DNA of 9,343 bases from positions 1-9,343 of the forward strand of contig JALVSO010000067.1 of the NCBI GenBank assembly GCA_027024305.1, read 5' to 3'. The translations under genes and the position numbers were made by a program. How positions within the stretch are numbered: the first letter of the stretch is position 1; every line of letters starts with the position of its first letter. This DNA comes from Candidatus Parcubacteria bacterium. Its GTDB lineage: Bacteria; Patescibacteriota; Minisyncoccia; Phycocordibacterales; GCA-2747955. Positions 1-7,427 of the stretch are shown in pieces. The notes under the pieces are model-generated. The model was not told where the DNA came from. It saw only the letters and a program-made list of their open reading frames with translations, and did no database searches.

Positions 1-56
1 AGAAAACAGCCTTTGGAAATATAAATATTGTGGTAAGAAAGTAAAAAAAAAGGGGG

Positions 57-84
57 TTGACAAAGGCGCTTTTATCTATATACT
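57..84 (+). promoter_or_regulatory. Sigma-70-type promoter of the small hypothetical gene
   Basis: A perfect -35 hexamer TTGACA lies at 57-62 and a -10 TATACT at 79-84, with a 16-base spacer. Transcription would begin near 91, giving a leader of about 27 bases. Both hexamers are close to consensus, so the gene is probably well expressed. Bases 1-56 upstream show no gene or structure I can support. Confidence 0.75.
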
Positions 85-107
85 TTGAGAAGTTTTGTAT
101 AAATATA

Positions 108-115
108 GGGAGGTG
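108..115 (+). promoter_or_regulatory. Strong Shine-Dalgarno site
   Basis: GGGAGGTG stands just before the ATG at 118, with four bases between GGAGG and the start codon. It is the most complete Shine-Dalgarno match before any annotated gene in this window. Most other genes here lack one, so it fixes this start with confidence. Confidence 0.8.
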
Positions 116-117
116 AA

Positions 118-324
118 ATGAGAGACTTTAAAGAAGGAACCGCGGTTCTCTTTGAACCAAAACATCCCGGTGGAAGGGCAAAGTCGGGTAGGATAGGGAA
201 AGTTCTTTTTACGGTAAATGCCAGAGGGAAAAATGGAAGCTCCATAAGACATATACATGTAGAATTTCCCGATGGATGCATTGTCTGTGCCTTTCCGGAG
301 GAGCTGACCTCCGTTGAATGATAG
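118..324 (+). CDS. Small hypothetical protein, 68 aa if UGA is read through
   Basis: I do not recognise this family. The protein is short and basic, with a glycine/lysine-rich stretch (PGGRAKSGRIGKV, residues 18-30). Alternating hydrophobic segments (VLFTVNA, HIHVEF, GCIVCAF) suggest a small all-beta fold such as an SH3/KOW-like barrel, but that is inference. It has two cysteines (in GCIVCAF), no signal peptide and no membrane segment, so it is likely cytoplasmic. It is a single-gene unit with its own promoter, strong ribosome binding site and terminator. In the standard code it ends at TGA (319-321), but TAG follows at once (322-324). If UGA is tryptophan, as elsewhere in this window, the protein gains a final W and stops at TAG. 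The reading frame itself is well supported. Confidence 0.75.
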
Positions 325-338
325 AATTTTTCTATCCC

Positions 339-352
339 ACGTACTAGTACGT
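339..352. repeat. 14-base perfect palindrome, near-copy of the terminator hairpin tip
   Basis: ACGTACTAGTACGT is fully self-complementary. Its 12-base core (340-351) matches the tip of the following terminator (380-391) at 11 of 12 positions. A smaller hairpin, ATAGAA/TTCTAT (321-326 with 330-335), lies just upstream over the stop codons. The palindrome could be an extra hairpin assisting termination or a binding site for a dimeric protein; the sequence does not decide. Confidence 0.6.
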
Positions 353-373
353 TGGACTTTGGCTTAGAATCAC

Positions 374-406
374 TGTCCGCGTACTGGTACGCGGACATTT
401 TTTTTT
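374..406 (+). terminator. Rho-independent terminator
   Basis: A perfect 10-bp stem (374-383 with 388-397) with loop CTGG is followed by nine T residues (398-406). The GC-rich stem plus U-tract is a classic intrinsic terminator. It isolates the small gene from mreB downstream. Confidence 0.92.
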
Positions 407-442
407 GTCTTTAAAGTTAAAGTATTATAATAAGATAAAAAA

Positions 443-471
443 TTGAAAAAGCCGACAATTGTTGATATAAT
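443..471 (+). promoter_or_regulatory. Promoter of mreB, probably producing a leaderless mRNA
   Basis: TTGAAA at 443-448 and a perfect TATAAT at 466-471 are separated by 17 bases. The ATG of mreB begins at 481, only nine bases after the -10 box, so transcription should start at or within about three bases of the start codon. There is no Shine-Dalgarno site. This predicts a leaderless transcript for the mreB-mreC-truB unit. Confidence 0.8.
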
Positions 472-480
472 GCTTTTATT

Positions 481-1572
481 ATGGCAGAAAAAGAAAAAAG
501 AGGTTTTAAATACTGGAAAGAAAAATTTTTTGAGACCTTTTCCAATGACATAGGAATTGATTTGGGGACTGCCAATGCGCTAGTTTATATTAAAGGTTTG
601 GGGGTTGTCATTGATGAACCGTCGGTGGTGGCTTTCAATAATAAGACCGGTATGATTGTGGCCGTGGGGCATGATGCCAAGGAAATGTTGGGGAGAACTC
701 CGGAGCATATTACGGCCGAGCGACCGATAGTGGACGGGGTTATTTCCAATTTTGAAATCGCCGGGGAAATGATTGCCTATTTGATTAACAAGGCTGAAAA
801 GGAATATGCCAAGAAATTCACTCTTTTCGGGCCCCGGGTGGTGGTAGGTGTTCCTTCGGGCATTACCAATGTAGAATCTCGGGCCGTGCGTGATGCCGCT
901 TTGGATGCCGGAGCTCGCAAGGTTTATATTGTGGAAGAGCCCATGGCGGCGGCCATTGGAGATAATCGTCCGATTCATTCGGCCAAGGGGACCATTATTG
1001 TGGACATTGGTGGTGGAACCACGGATATTGCCGTCCTTTCTTTGGGGGGCATTGTTTCATCCAAAAAACTGACTATTGCCGGAGACCGTTTTAACAAGGA
1101 TATTGAAAATTACATTAAAGATAAGTATAAAATTTTAATCGGTGAAAATACGGCCGAGAGATTGAAAATCAATGTCGGTTCCGTTATCAGCAAGAAAGAC
1201 AGAAAGGGTATGGTGAAAGGAAGAGATCTGGTTTCCGGTTTGGCTCGAGAAATTGAAATCAGTTCCGATGATATTAAAAAAGCCATCAAGCCTTCCATTG
1301 ATGTTTTGATTGAGGGTATTAAAGAAGTTATCGAAACCACTCCGCCGGAAATTTTATCTGATTCCTTGGATGAGGGAATTTATCTTTCCGGAGGAGGGGC
1401 TCTTTTGGACAGTTTAAACCTGCTGATTTCCAAGCAGACAAAATTGCCGGTGCGCATTGTTTCCGAACCATTGATGTCGGTGGTGGCCGGCACCGGAGTT
1501 ATTTTAGAGGATATTGAAAAATACAAAGAAACTATTTTAAGGGATGAAGATGAAGGACCAATACAGATCTAG
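481..1572 (+). CDS. mreB: Rod-shape-determining actin homologue MreB
   Basis: MreB is a bacterial actin that polymerises under the inner membrane and guides the elongation peptidoglycan machinery. The 363-residue product has the expected actin-fold nucleotide motifs: phosphate-1 IGIDLGTAN (24-32), phosphate-2 VDIGGGTTD (174-182) and the adenosine motif YLSGGGALLD (301-310). IGENTAERLK (220-229) is also family-typical. Residues 7-21 form an aromatic/basic stretch (W12, F16, F17, F20) that could be an amphipathic membrane-binding helix. The length is near the family norm with a short C-terminal acidic tail. It stops at TAG. The gene leads an apparent operon: mreC overlaps its end by 29 bases. 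It has one tryptophan, coded TGG. Despite many glycines it has no UGA codon, which argues against UGA being a common glycine codon here. Confidence 0.97.
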   Translation: MAEKEKRGFKYWKEKFFETFSNDIGIDLGTANALVYIKGLGVVIDEPSVVAFNNKTGMIVAVGHDAKEMLGRTPEHITAERPIVDGVISNFEIAGEMIAYLINKAEKEYAKKFTLFGPRVVVGVPSGITNVESRAVRDAALDAGARKVYIVEEPMAAAIGDNRPIHSAKGTIIVDIGGGTTDIAVLSLGGIVSSKKLTIAGDRFNKDIENYIKDKYKILIGENTAERLKINVGSVISKKDRKGMVKGRDLVSGLAREIEISSDDIKKAIKPSIDVLIEGIKEVIETTPPEILSDSLDEGIYLSGGGALLDSLNLLISKQTKLPVRIVSEPLMSVVAGTGVILEDIEKYKETILRDEDEGPIQI

Positions 1573-2347
1573 AAAAAAGAATAGGATTTGGACGGGGAAA
1601 TATTTTTTTCTCGCCATCTTTCTCCTGTTTATTTTTTTCTTTTTCAGGTCGGCTCTTTTTTCAAGCTTTCTTGAGGGTTCGGAATTTGGTGGAAGAGTAA
1701 AAACTTTCTTTTTGAGTAAGGAGGAATTATTCTTAAAGAATAAAAAGCTGATGGACCAAAATCAGTTTTATCAAAATTACAAGGAGGAGATTTACAGGTT
1801 GAAAGAGGAGAACAAAGAATTAAAAGCTCGTCTTTTCTATAATGACAAGCTAAATATTAAGCGGAAGCTTTTTGATGTTTTGGACTACGATCCCTTGGGG
1901 CTCTATGAGAGTCTGATTTTAAAAGATGAAGATGAGGTTTTGAAAAGAGGTGATTTAATTTTTGCCAAATATAATATTTTGTTGGGAAGGGTTTTTGAAA
2001 GAGAGGGGCAGGTGGCAAAGGTAAAACTTTTTTCTTCCCTGGGAGAGAAAAATCAATTTTTCATCGTTGATGGGGCGGAGCCGCTTTTAAAGCTGGAAGC
2101 CGAGGGGCAAAATTCCGCTCTTTTGAAAGTTTCGGCTCCCCGGGATTTGGAATTTAAAAATCCCGATAAGGTTTTTTTGGTTCATCCGGAAAATGAAAGC
2201 TATCTGGTGGCTAAGCTGGTTGATAATAAATTTAAGATTCAGGACACCAATCGAATTTTATATTTTAAAATTTTGGTTAATCCGGAGCTGTTGTTTCGGG
2301 TGGAATCTGAAATAAATGATACTCTATTAAATGAGGAAAATGAATAA
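1544..2347 (+). CDS. mreC: MreC-like cell-shape protein
   Basis: MreC is a membrane-anchored extracytoplasmic scaffold that links MreB to the wall-synthesis enzymes. This 267-residue product has the MreC layout: a basic N-terminus (residues 1-19), one strongly hydrophobic membrane segment (about 20-36), a charged coiled coil (about 58-96) and a C-terminal beta-rich region (about 105-255). Pairwise sequence conservation with model MreC proteins looks low, so the call rests on layout plus position directly after mreB. It overlaps the mreB end by 29 bases; a second ATG six bases later (1550) is an equally possible start. No mreD is seen next to it. It stops at TAA, and its single tryptophan is TGG. 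Confidence 0.82.
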   Translation: MKMKDQYRSRKKNRIWTGKYFFLAIFLLFIFFFFRSALFSSFLEGSEFGGRVKTFFLSKEELFLKNKKLMDQNQFYQNYKEEIYRLKEENKELKARLFYNDKLNIKRKLFDVLDYDPLGLYESLILKDEDEVLKRGDLIFAKYNILLGRVFEREGQVAKVKLFSSLGEKNQFFIVDGAEPLLKLEAEGQNSALLKVSAPRDLEFKNPDKVFLVHPENESYLVAKLVDNKFKIQDTNRILYFKILVNPELLFRVESEINDTLLNEENE

Positions 2348-3272
2348 GAGAAGACGGGAGAGAAAAAGAAAAAGAGAGGAACAGGAAAGGGCGGAAAAGC
2401 ACAAAAGATTTTCCAAGGTTTTTTATTTGCATAAAAGAGTGGGGGAAACGCCTTTGGAGATGTTGGAGAGATTTCAAAAGGGTTTGCGTTTTAAACTTTG
2501 ACAGAGAAAACAAAAAAAGATTTGTCAAAAAAGAAAGGTTAAAAGGAAAGGTTGTCAAAAAATATCTTTGGCCTACGCCGGGCGTCTGGACCCCATGGCC
2601 CAGGGAAAAATGCTTATTCTGGCCGGTGAAGCTTGCAAGGAAAGGGAAAAATATTTATCTTTGGATAAGGAATATCTTTTTGAAATTCTTTTGGGTTTTT
2701 CTTCGGATAGTGGAGATATTCTTGGAGTTGCCAAAAAAGGAGAAGAGGTGCCGTTTTTTAACCATCGGGAAGTCGGGAATTTGAAGGAGAGAGTTGAGAA
2801 AGTTTTAAATAATATGACCGGCAGAAGAAAAATGAAATACCCGGTTTATTCTTCAAAGCCGGTGCGAGGCAGGCCCCTTTTTCTTTGGGCCCTGGAAAAG
2901 AAATTAGATGAGATTGAAATTCCGGAAAAAGAAATAGAGATTTATAAAATTGAGCTTTTAAAAATCAAGGGAAAAAAAGTCGGTCCTTTAAAAAAGGAAC
3001 TTTTTAAAAAAATAAAATCTTTAAAAGAGGTTAAGGAGGAGAGTAAAAAATTGGGAGAAGATTTTCGTCGGAAAGATGTTTTGGAGAGCTGAAAAAAGGC
3101 TCTATCCGGCATAGATGGGAATGAAGAATTGATAATTTTAAAGATTAAAACCAAAGTTTCTTCGGGAACCTATATGAGGGTTTTGGCTAAAGAAATAGCT
3201 GAAGAATTGGGATGGAAAGGCCTGGCTTGATCCATAAAAAGAACAAAGTTTTTTGCTTATGATATAGTCTAA
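2331..3272 (+). CDS. truB: tRNA pseudouridine-55 synthase TruB, read through three UGA codons
   Basis: TruB converts U55 of the tRNA T-loop to pseudouridine. The frame from 2331 (or the ATG at 2340) to the TAA at 3270-3272 encodes 313 residues and contains TGA at 2499-2501, 3090-3092 and 3228-3230 (residues 57, 254 and 300). Conserved pieces lie on both sides of every TGA: FYLHKRVGETPLEMLERF before the first; the catalytic motif YAGRLDPMAQG (Asp about residue 87) and LDKEYLFEILLG between the first and second; VSSGTYMRVLAKEI between the second and third; SIKRTKFFAYDIV after the third. No frameshift is needed and there is no TAA or TAG inside. The second and third UGA positions match sites where I recall tryptophan or another aromatic in Parcubacteria-type TruB. 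In the standard code only a fragment starting near 2568 (TTG) would be called, lacking both ends. The start overlaps the end of mreC. Two further tryptophans are TGG. A decayed pseudogene is the alternative but is unlikely with three changes all to the same codon. Confidence 0.88.
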
Positions 3273-3321
3273 AATGTACTTGGCTACTCATGACAGCATA
3301 TTGTTTTTTTTTGAAAAAGAG

Positions 3322-3350
3322 TTAGTATATTAATATATATATCTTATAAT
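3322..3350 (+). promoter_or_regulatory. Possible promoter of the surface-protein gene
   Basis: A perfect TATAAT at 3345-3350 is preceded at 17 bases by a weak -35, TTAGTA (3322-3327). Transcription would start near 3357, leaving an A+T-rich leader of about 54 bases with no clear Shine-Dalgarno site. The rest of the 138-base gap after truB (3273-3410) holds a T-run at 3304-3312 that may end truB transcripts, although I find only a weak stem before it. Confidence 0.5.
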
Positions 3351-3410
3351 CTTACAAATTTTTTATTATAAAGATATATTATTATTATTAAGTTTTAATT
3401 AATAAAAAGT

Positions 3411-5288
3411 ATGAGAAAAATTAATATATTACTAATTATTATTATGGCTTTGATTAGTGCGGAAAGCGCTTCGGCAGCAATATCGGATGACTTTACCGCA
3501 ACTGAAACTCAAGCTTATGCAGCTGAGGTAAAAGCATCCGTAACCTTATTGTTTGACGATAATGCGACTGACGGTGACCTAATCACTGTCGGAGCATGTG
3601 ACATTCATTTTAACAGTTCTGGTACTGCGGATTATGATTGTTCTGATGGTGGAGCAACCCTTACGAGTTTTAGTACAGCAGCTGATGTAAATGCCGGTTT
3701 TGACCAATTAACGAATATAACTGATAGTGTAAATGGACACGGAACACTAACAGTTGATGCTGATGACGCTACCCATACAAAATTTACAACTGCCGGAACA
3801 GAAACGGCTGATGGTCCGATTTATGTTTCCGGAGCACATAATAATGGGGCTTCAATAAGTACTCAAATTGACGGTGTTGTGAAAAAAGATCAAAAGATCA
3901 GTTTCACACCGGCCAATGTTTCACCTGAAGGTGGGGTTAGGTTTACGTCTCAATTGGGTGGCATTTCCTACTTTTACGAAACTACGGCAGCCCATCACTC
4001 TATTAAAGAAATAGTTGAGTACTTACAGCCAAACATGAATGGAAATGCAGATTTCACTTGTACAGAAGATGATACGAAGGTTGAGTGCACAGCCACAAAC
4101 AACCAAGCTAATAGTTTTAGTGCAAGTGTTTTAGATGTGGCAGCACCCACAAAAAGTGGAAATATTGGTAAGGCAGTTGATGAAAACACAAGTGGTGTTG
4201 TGGTTGATATCCCCAATGAAATTACAATAACCGATGCGGACTCTACCCTTACTTATACTATAGATAATACTTACAGAGATTGGGATGATTTTAGCATTAA
4301 TTCCACTACAGGAGAGCTTTCTTTTGTAAATCCAAATGGGCCCGACTATGAAAATCCTACGGATACTAGTGTATCCGGTAGTAACACCTATGGTGTTGAG
4401 GTATGGGTTTCGGATAGTGCCGGCAACTCTTTAGATGTTTATGTGGACATAAATGTTAATGATATTTCTCCGGAAGCACCTGTTATCACTTCACCAAACA
4501 CAGTAAGTGTTCCTGAAAATCAAACATCCGTAATGCAAGTGGTTGCCCATGATGATGATGGAGATACGGTAACATATTCTCTAGGGTCAGGTCTTGGGGC
4601 ACCGGATATGTCAAGTTTTCATATTGATTCTGCAACAGGAGTTTTAACCTTTGTTAATGCTCCAGATTATGAAAATCCAACAGATCGAAGTAATTCATTT
4701 GGTACTGGTGCAAGAGATAATATATATGTAGTTGTAGTTCTGGCTTCTGATGGTTCTCATACTACAACTCAAAATTTATTGGTTACCGTAACCGATGTGG
4801 CTGAAACACCGGCCAGAGTGGGAAAGTCAAGCAGATCCCATTCTTCAAAATCCGGAAAAAGAGCTTGTAAGGATTCCAAAGCCTTGAATTTCAGCAGTGT
4901 CGGACAGCACGATCAATCACTTTGTGTCTATGGAGTAAAGAAAGAAGAGGGAGTTAAAAAAGAGAGTGAAGAGAAGGGTTCCGGAGAAAAAGCAGAAGAA
5001 AAAATGGTAGCTGTTGTTATTTCCGGAAAATGTATGGAGGTGCAAAAGTATGGAAAATTGGTCAGGTTTGGACAAAGAGGACAAGCCGTGAAAGATTTGC
5101 AAGAATACTTGAAAGAGCAAGGAATTAACCCCGGACCCGTTGATGGTATTTTTGGAAGATTAACCGGAAAGGCTGTTAAGGAATGACAGAGCAGGCTGGG
5201 CGTTATGGCTGACGGAATTGTTGGACCTCAAACTAGAAATGCTATGGATGCGCAATGCAAGAGAAAGGGTGACGAAATGCTAGCCTAG
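3411..5288 (+). CDS. Secreted cadherin-repeat protein with C-terminal peptidoglycan-binding domain, read through one UGA
   Basis: The 625-residue product starts with a Sec signal peptide (about 1-22, hydrophobic core LLIIIMALI, likely cleaved after ASA). Residues about 45-140 and 155-245 look like two divergent beta-rich modules. Two cadherin-like domains follow (about 250-352 and 358-464), with cadherin-type motifs PDYENPTD at 311-318 and 419-426, and DADSTLTYTI / DDDGDTVTYSL. A Cys-pair motif (ACKDSKALNF to CVY, 485-507) resembles a short repeat common in secreted bacterial proteins. A Lys/Glu-rich linker (508-532) leads to a peptidoglycan-binding domain (about 548-612; DGIFGRLTGKAV, then DGIVGPQTRNAM). 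TGA at 5184-5186 is residue 592, in the position where this domain usually has Phe or Trp, and the frame runs on to TAG at 5286-5288. Read as tryptophan, it completes the domain. The protein is probably exported and held on the wall, with the cadherin domains serving adhesion or Ca2+-dependent stiffness. The ligand is unknown. Confidence 0.87.
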
Positions 5289-5353
5289 TTCCTATATAAT
5301 TAATTTTAACTTAAAGGAAAATCTAAGGCTCGACTCAGATTTCTTTTATGTAA

Positions 5354-5380
5354 AATAATAGATAAAAATCATCTATTATT
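5354..5380. repeat. A+T-rich 10-bp inverted repeat
   Basis: AATAATAGAT (5354-5363) pairs perfectly with ATCTATTATT (5371-5380) around a 7-base loop. It abuts the strong convergent terminator on its left side. It may extend the terminator region or act on the 3' end of the surface-protein mRNA. A weaker 6-bp repeat, AAATCT/AGATTT, lies further left (5319-5324 with 5337-5342). Confidence 0.5.
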
Positions 5381-5410
5381 AAAAAAGACCGTTTATTTCC
5401 GGTCTTTTTT
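5381..5410. terminator. Bidirectional terminator between convergent genes
   Basis: An 11-bp perfect stem (5381-5391 with 5400-5410) around an 8-base loop has six A residues on one side and six T residues on the other. Both strands therefore give a GACCG/CGGTC hairpin with a U-tract. It sits between the end of the surface-protein gene (plus strand) and the end of dnaK (minus strand), so it plausibly ends both transcripts. Confidence 0.88.
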
Positions 5411-5418
5411 AACTATTT

Positions 5419-7329
5419 TTAGTCGTCGTTCTTTTTATCATCCTCTTCAACCACTTCCGCTTCTTCAACATTATCTTTCTTTTCTTTTTCCTCATTTACA
5501 CCATCGGAAGCTCCGTTTTTTGTTTCTTGATTTTTCTGAATTTCAGCCATCATCTTCTGAGCTTCCAAATTCAACTCATCGGAAGCTTTTTTAATTGCCT
5601 CTAAATCATCTCCACCATTGGCCTTCTTTACAGCTTCCATTTTTTCTTCTATGCTCTTTTTCAGTTCTTCGGAAATTTTATCACCATCTTCTTTCAAAGC
5701 TTTTTCGGCCATGATGGAAATTGACTCAGCCGTATTCTTAGCTTCAACCAATTCTTTCTTTTTGGCGTCTTCTTCGGCGTGAGCTTCGGCATCGGCTTTC
5801 ATTTTTTCAATTTCCTCTTCGGTTAGTCCCGATGAACCTTCAATTCTGATGGAATTTTCCTTGCCGGAAGCTTTATCTTTGGCGGAAACCTTCAAAATAC
5901 CATTAGCATCCAAATCAAAAGTTACCTCAATTTGTGGAACCCCGCGAGGAGCCGGTGGTATTCCATCCAGGATAAATCTTCCCAGAGATTTATTATCAGC
6001 GGCCATGGGTCTCTCACCCTGAACCACATGAATTTCCGTGGAAGTTTGGTTATCTACGGCCGTAGAAAATACCTGTGTCTTGGAAGCCGGAATGGTGGTA
6101 TTCTTTTCAATCAAAACGGTATTAACACCACCCATGGTTTCAATGCCCAGGGAAAGAGGAGTAACATCCAAGAGAAGGACATCCTTAACATCTCCCTGTA
6201 AAATTCCGGCTTGAATGGCAGCTCCCAGAGCCACCACCTCATCGGGATTAATTGATTGGTTTGGTTTCTTGCCGAAAAGATTTTCAACCTCCGATATTAT
6301 CTTGGGCATTCGGGTTTGACCACCAACCATGATAACTTCATCAATCTCGGAAAGAGAAAATCCTGAATCCTTAACCACATTCTTGGTAATATCTATGGCC
6401 CTATCAATATATTCCTTGGCTAACTCTTCTATCTTGGCTCTGGTTAGTTTGATCAAAAGATTTTTCGGCCCGGCTTCGGTTACGGTTATAAAAGGAATAT
6501 TAACTTCTGTTTCCAGAGAAGTTGATAGTTCCAATTTCGCTTTTTCGGCCTCATCATCAAGTCTTTGCAAGGCGATAGGATCTTCTTTTAAATCAATGCC
6601 GTTTTCTTTTTTGAATTCATCGGCAAGATAATTGATTATGGCGTAGTCAATATCACGACCACCCATGGAGTGATCTCCTCCGGTGGCTTTCACTTCCACC
6701 ACATTATCTCCAACTTCCAGAACCGAAATATCAAAAGTTCCTCCACCGAAATCAAAGACTGCTATTTTTTGATCCTTTTTCTTGTCAAAACCATAGGCCA
6801 AGGCGGCCGCCGTTGGTTCATTGATAATTCTCTTAACATCCAGCCCGGCGATTTTCCCGGCATCCTTGGTTGCCTGCCTTTGGGCATCATTGAAGTAGGC
6901 CGGCACGGTAATAACCGCTTCGGTTACCTTATCACCCAATTTGGCTTCGGCATCTTTTTTCAACTTTTGCAAAATCATAGCCGAAATCTCCTCCGGTCTT
7001 TTATCCTCTCCATCAAACTCAATCAAAATACCTCCCTTCTCTCCCTTTTTAACCTTATAGGGTACGGTTTTAATGGTTTTTTGGACCTCTTCCTCATCAA
7101 AATTATGACCAATGAATCTTTTTACACCAACTATTGTATTTTCAGGGTTTGTTACAGCCTGTCTCTTAGCCAAAGCCCCCACTATTATCTCACCACTCTT
7201 ATTCTTAGCTACCACAGACGGGGTGGTTCTGGCCCCTTCGGCGTTTTCCAGAATTTTCGGCTCACCACCCTCAATTACAGCAACAGCAGAGTTGGTTGTT
7301 CCCAAATCTATTCCAATTATTTTACTCAT
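5419..7329 (-). CDS. dnaK: Hsp70 chaperone DnaK
   Basis: DnaK is the ATP-driven cytoplasmic Hsp70 that binds exposed hydrophobic segments of client proteins, with DnaJ and GrpE as partners. The 636-residue product is full length. The nucleotide-binding domain shows IGIDLGTTNS (5-14), K70 in VGVKRFIG, FDFGGGTFD (192-200) and VGGQTRMP (335-342). The interdomain linker DVLLLDVTPLSLG (383-395) is intact. The substrate-binding domain follows, then a helical lid and a very acidic tail ending EEDDKKNDD. No dnaJ, grpE or hrcA is adjacent, and no CIRCE-like operator is visible upstream. The gene is a single unit with its own promoter and a structured leader; the ATG itself lacks a good Shine-Dalgarno site. 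It stops at TAA. The protein contains no tryptophan and, although glycine-rich, no UGA codon. Confidence 0.98.
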   Translation of the reverse strand: MSKIIGIDLGTTNSAVAVIEGGEPKILENAEGARTTPSVVAKNKSGEIIVGALAKRQAVTNPENTIVGVKRFIGHNFDEEEVQKTIKTVPYKVKKGEKGGILIEFDGEDKRPEEISAMILQKLKKDAEAKLGDKVTEAVITVPAYFNDAQRQATKDAGKIAGLDVKRIINEPTAAALAYGFDKKKDQKIAVFDFGGGTFDISVLEVGDNVVEVKATGGDHSMGGRDIDYAIINYLADEFKKENGIDLKEDPIALQRLDDEAEKAKLELSTSLETEVNIPFITVTEAGPKNLLIKLTRAKIEELAKEYIDRAIDITKNVVKDSGFSLSEIDEVIMVGGQTRMPKIISEVENLFGKKPNQSINPDEVVALGAAIQAGILQGDVKDVLLLDVTPLSLGIETMGGVNTVLIEKNTTIPASKTQVFSTAVDNQTSTEIHVVQGERPMAADNKSLGRFILDGIPPAPRGVPQIEVTFDLDANGILKVSAKDKASGKENSIRIEGSSGLTEEEIEKMKADAEAHAEEDAKKKELVEAKNTAESISIMAEKALKEDGDKISEELKKSIEEKMEAVKKANGGDDLEAIKKASDELNLEAQKMMAEIQKNQETKNGASDGVNEEKEKKDNVEEAEVVEEDDKKNDD

Positions 7330-7353
7330 ATTTTCTTTATTATTTTAGTTAAA

Positions 7354-7401
7354 TTAGTAATTTTCAATATATTTTCCGAAGAAAATATTCAATAAATTCA
7401 T
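7354..7401 (-). CDS. Possible 15-codon leader mini-ORF upstream of dnaK
   Basis: On the minus strand a strong Shine-Dalgarno AAGGAG (7408-7413) lies six bases before an ATG at 7399-7401. The ORF reads MNLLNIFFGKYIENY and stops at TAA, 24 bases before the dnaK start. It has a better ribosome binding site than dnaK itself, and a cUUCGg hairpin lies inside it. It could be a leader peptide used for coupling or attenuation, or a chance ORF next to a stray ribosome binding site. Only the sequence arrangement supports it. Confidence 0.35.
   Translation of the reverse strand: MNLLNIFFGKYIENY
7369..7388 (-). promoter_or_regulatory. cUUCGg tetraloop hairpin in the dnaK leader
   Basis: ATATTTTC (7369-7376) and GAAAATAT (7381-7388) form an 8-bp stem. 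Transcribed from the minus strand, the loop is UUCG closed by C-G, an exceptionally stable tetraloop. No U-tract follows, so it is not a terminator. It lies about 40 bases before the dnaK start and may affect ribosome access or mRNA stability. Confidence 0.55.
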
Positions 7402-7427
7402 ATCCAGCTCCTTTTTAGAAAAACAGA

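Noticed and set aside
2331..3272. truB as a decayed pseudogene
   Set aside because: All three interruptions are TGA, none is TAA, TAG or a frameshift, and every conserved motif is intact. The same codon also interrupts an independent gene.
2499..5186. UGA read as glycine, as in Gracilibacteria and Absconditabacteria
   Set aside because: Not fully excluded. However, glycine-rich DnaK, MreB and FKBP have no UGA, and the testable UGA positions look aromatic.
2499..5186. UGA read as selenocysteine
   Set aside because: No SECIS-like hairpin was evident after the codons, and neither TruB nor peptidoglycan-binding domains are selenoprotein families.
6670..7395. 241-codon plus-strand ORF opposite dnaK
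   Set aside because: It is a shadow of dnaK codon structure, has no recognisable domain, and the opposite strand encodes a complete conserved chaperone.
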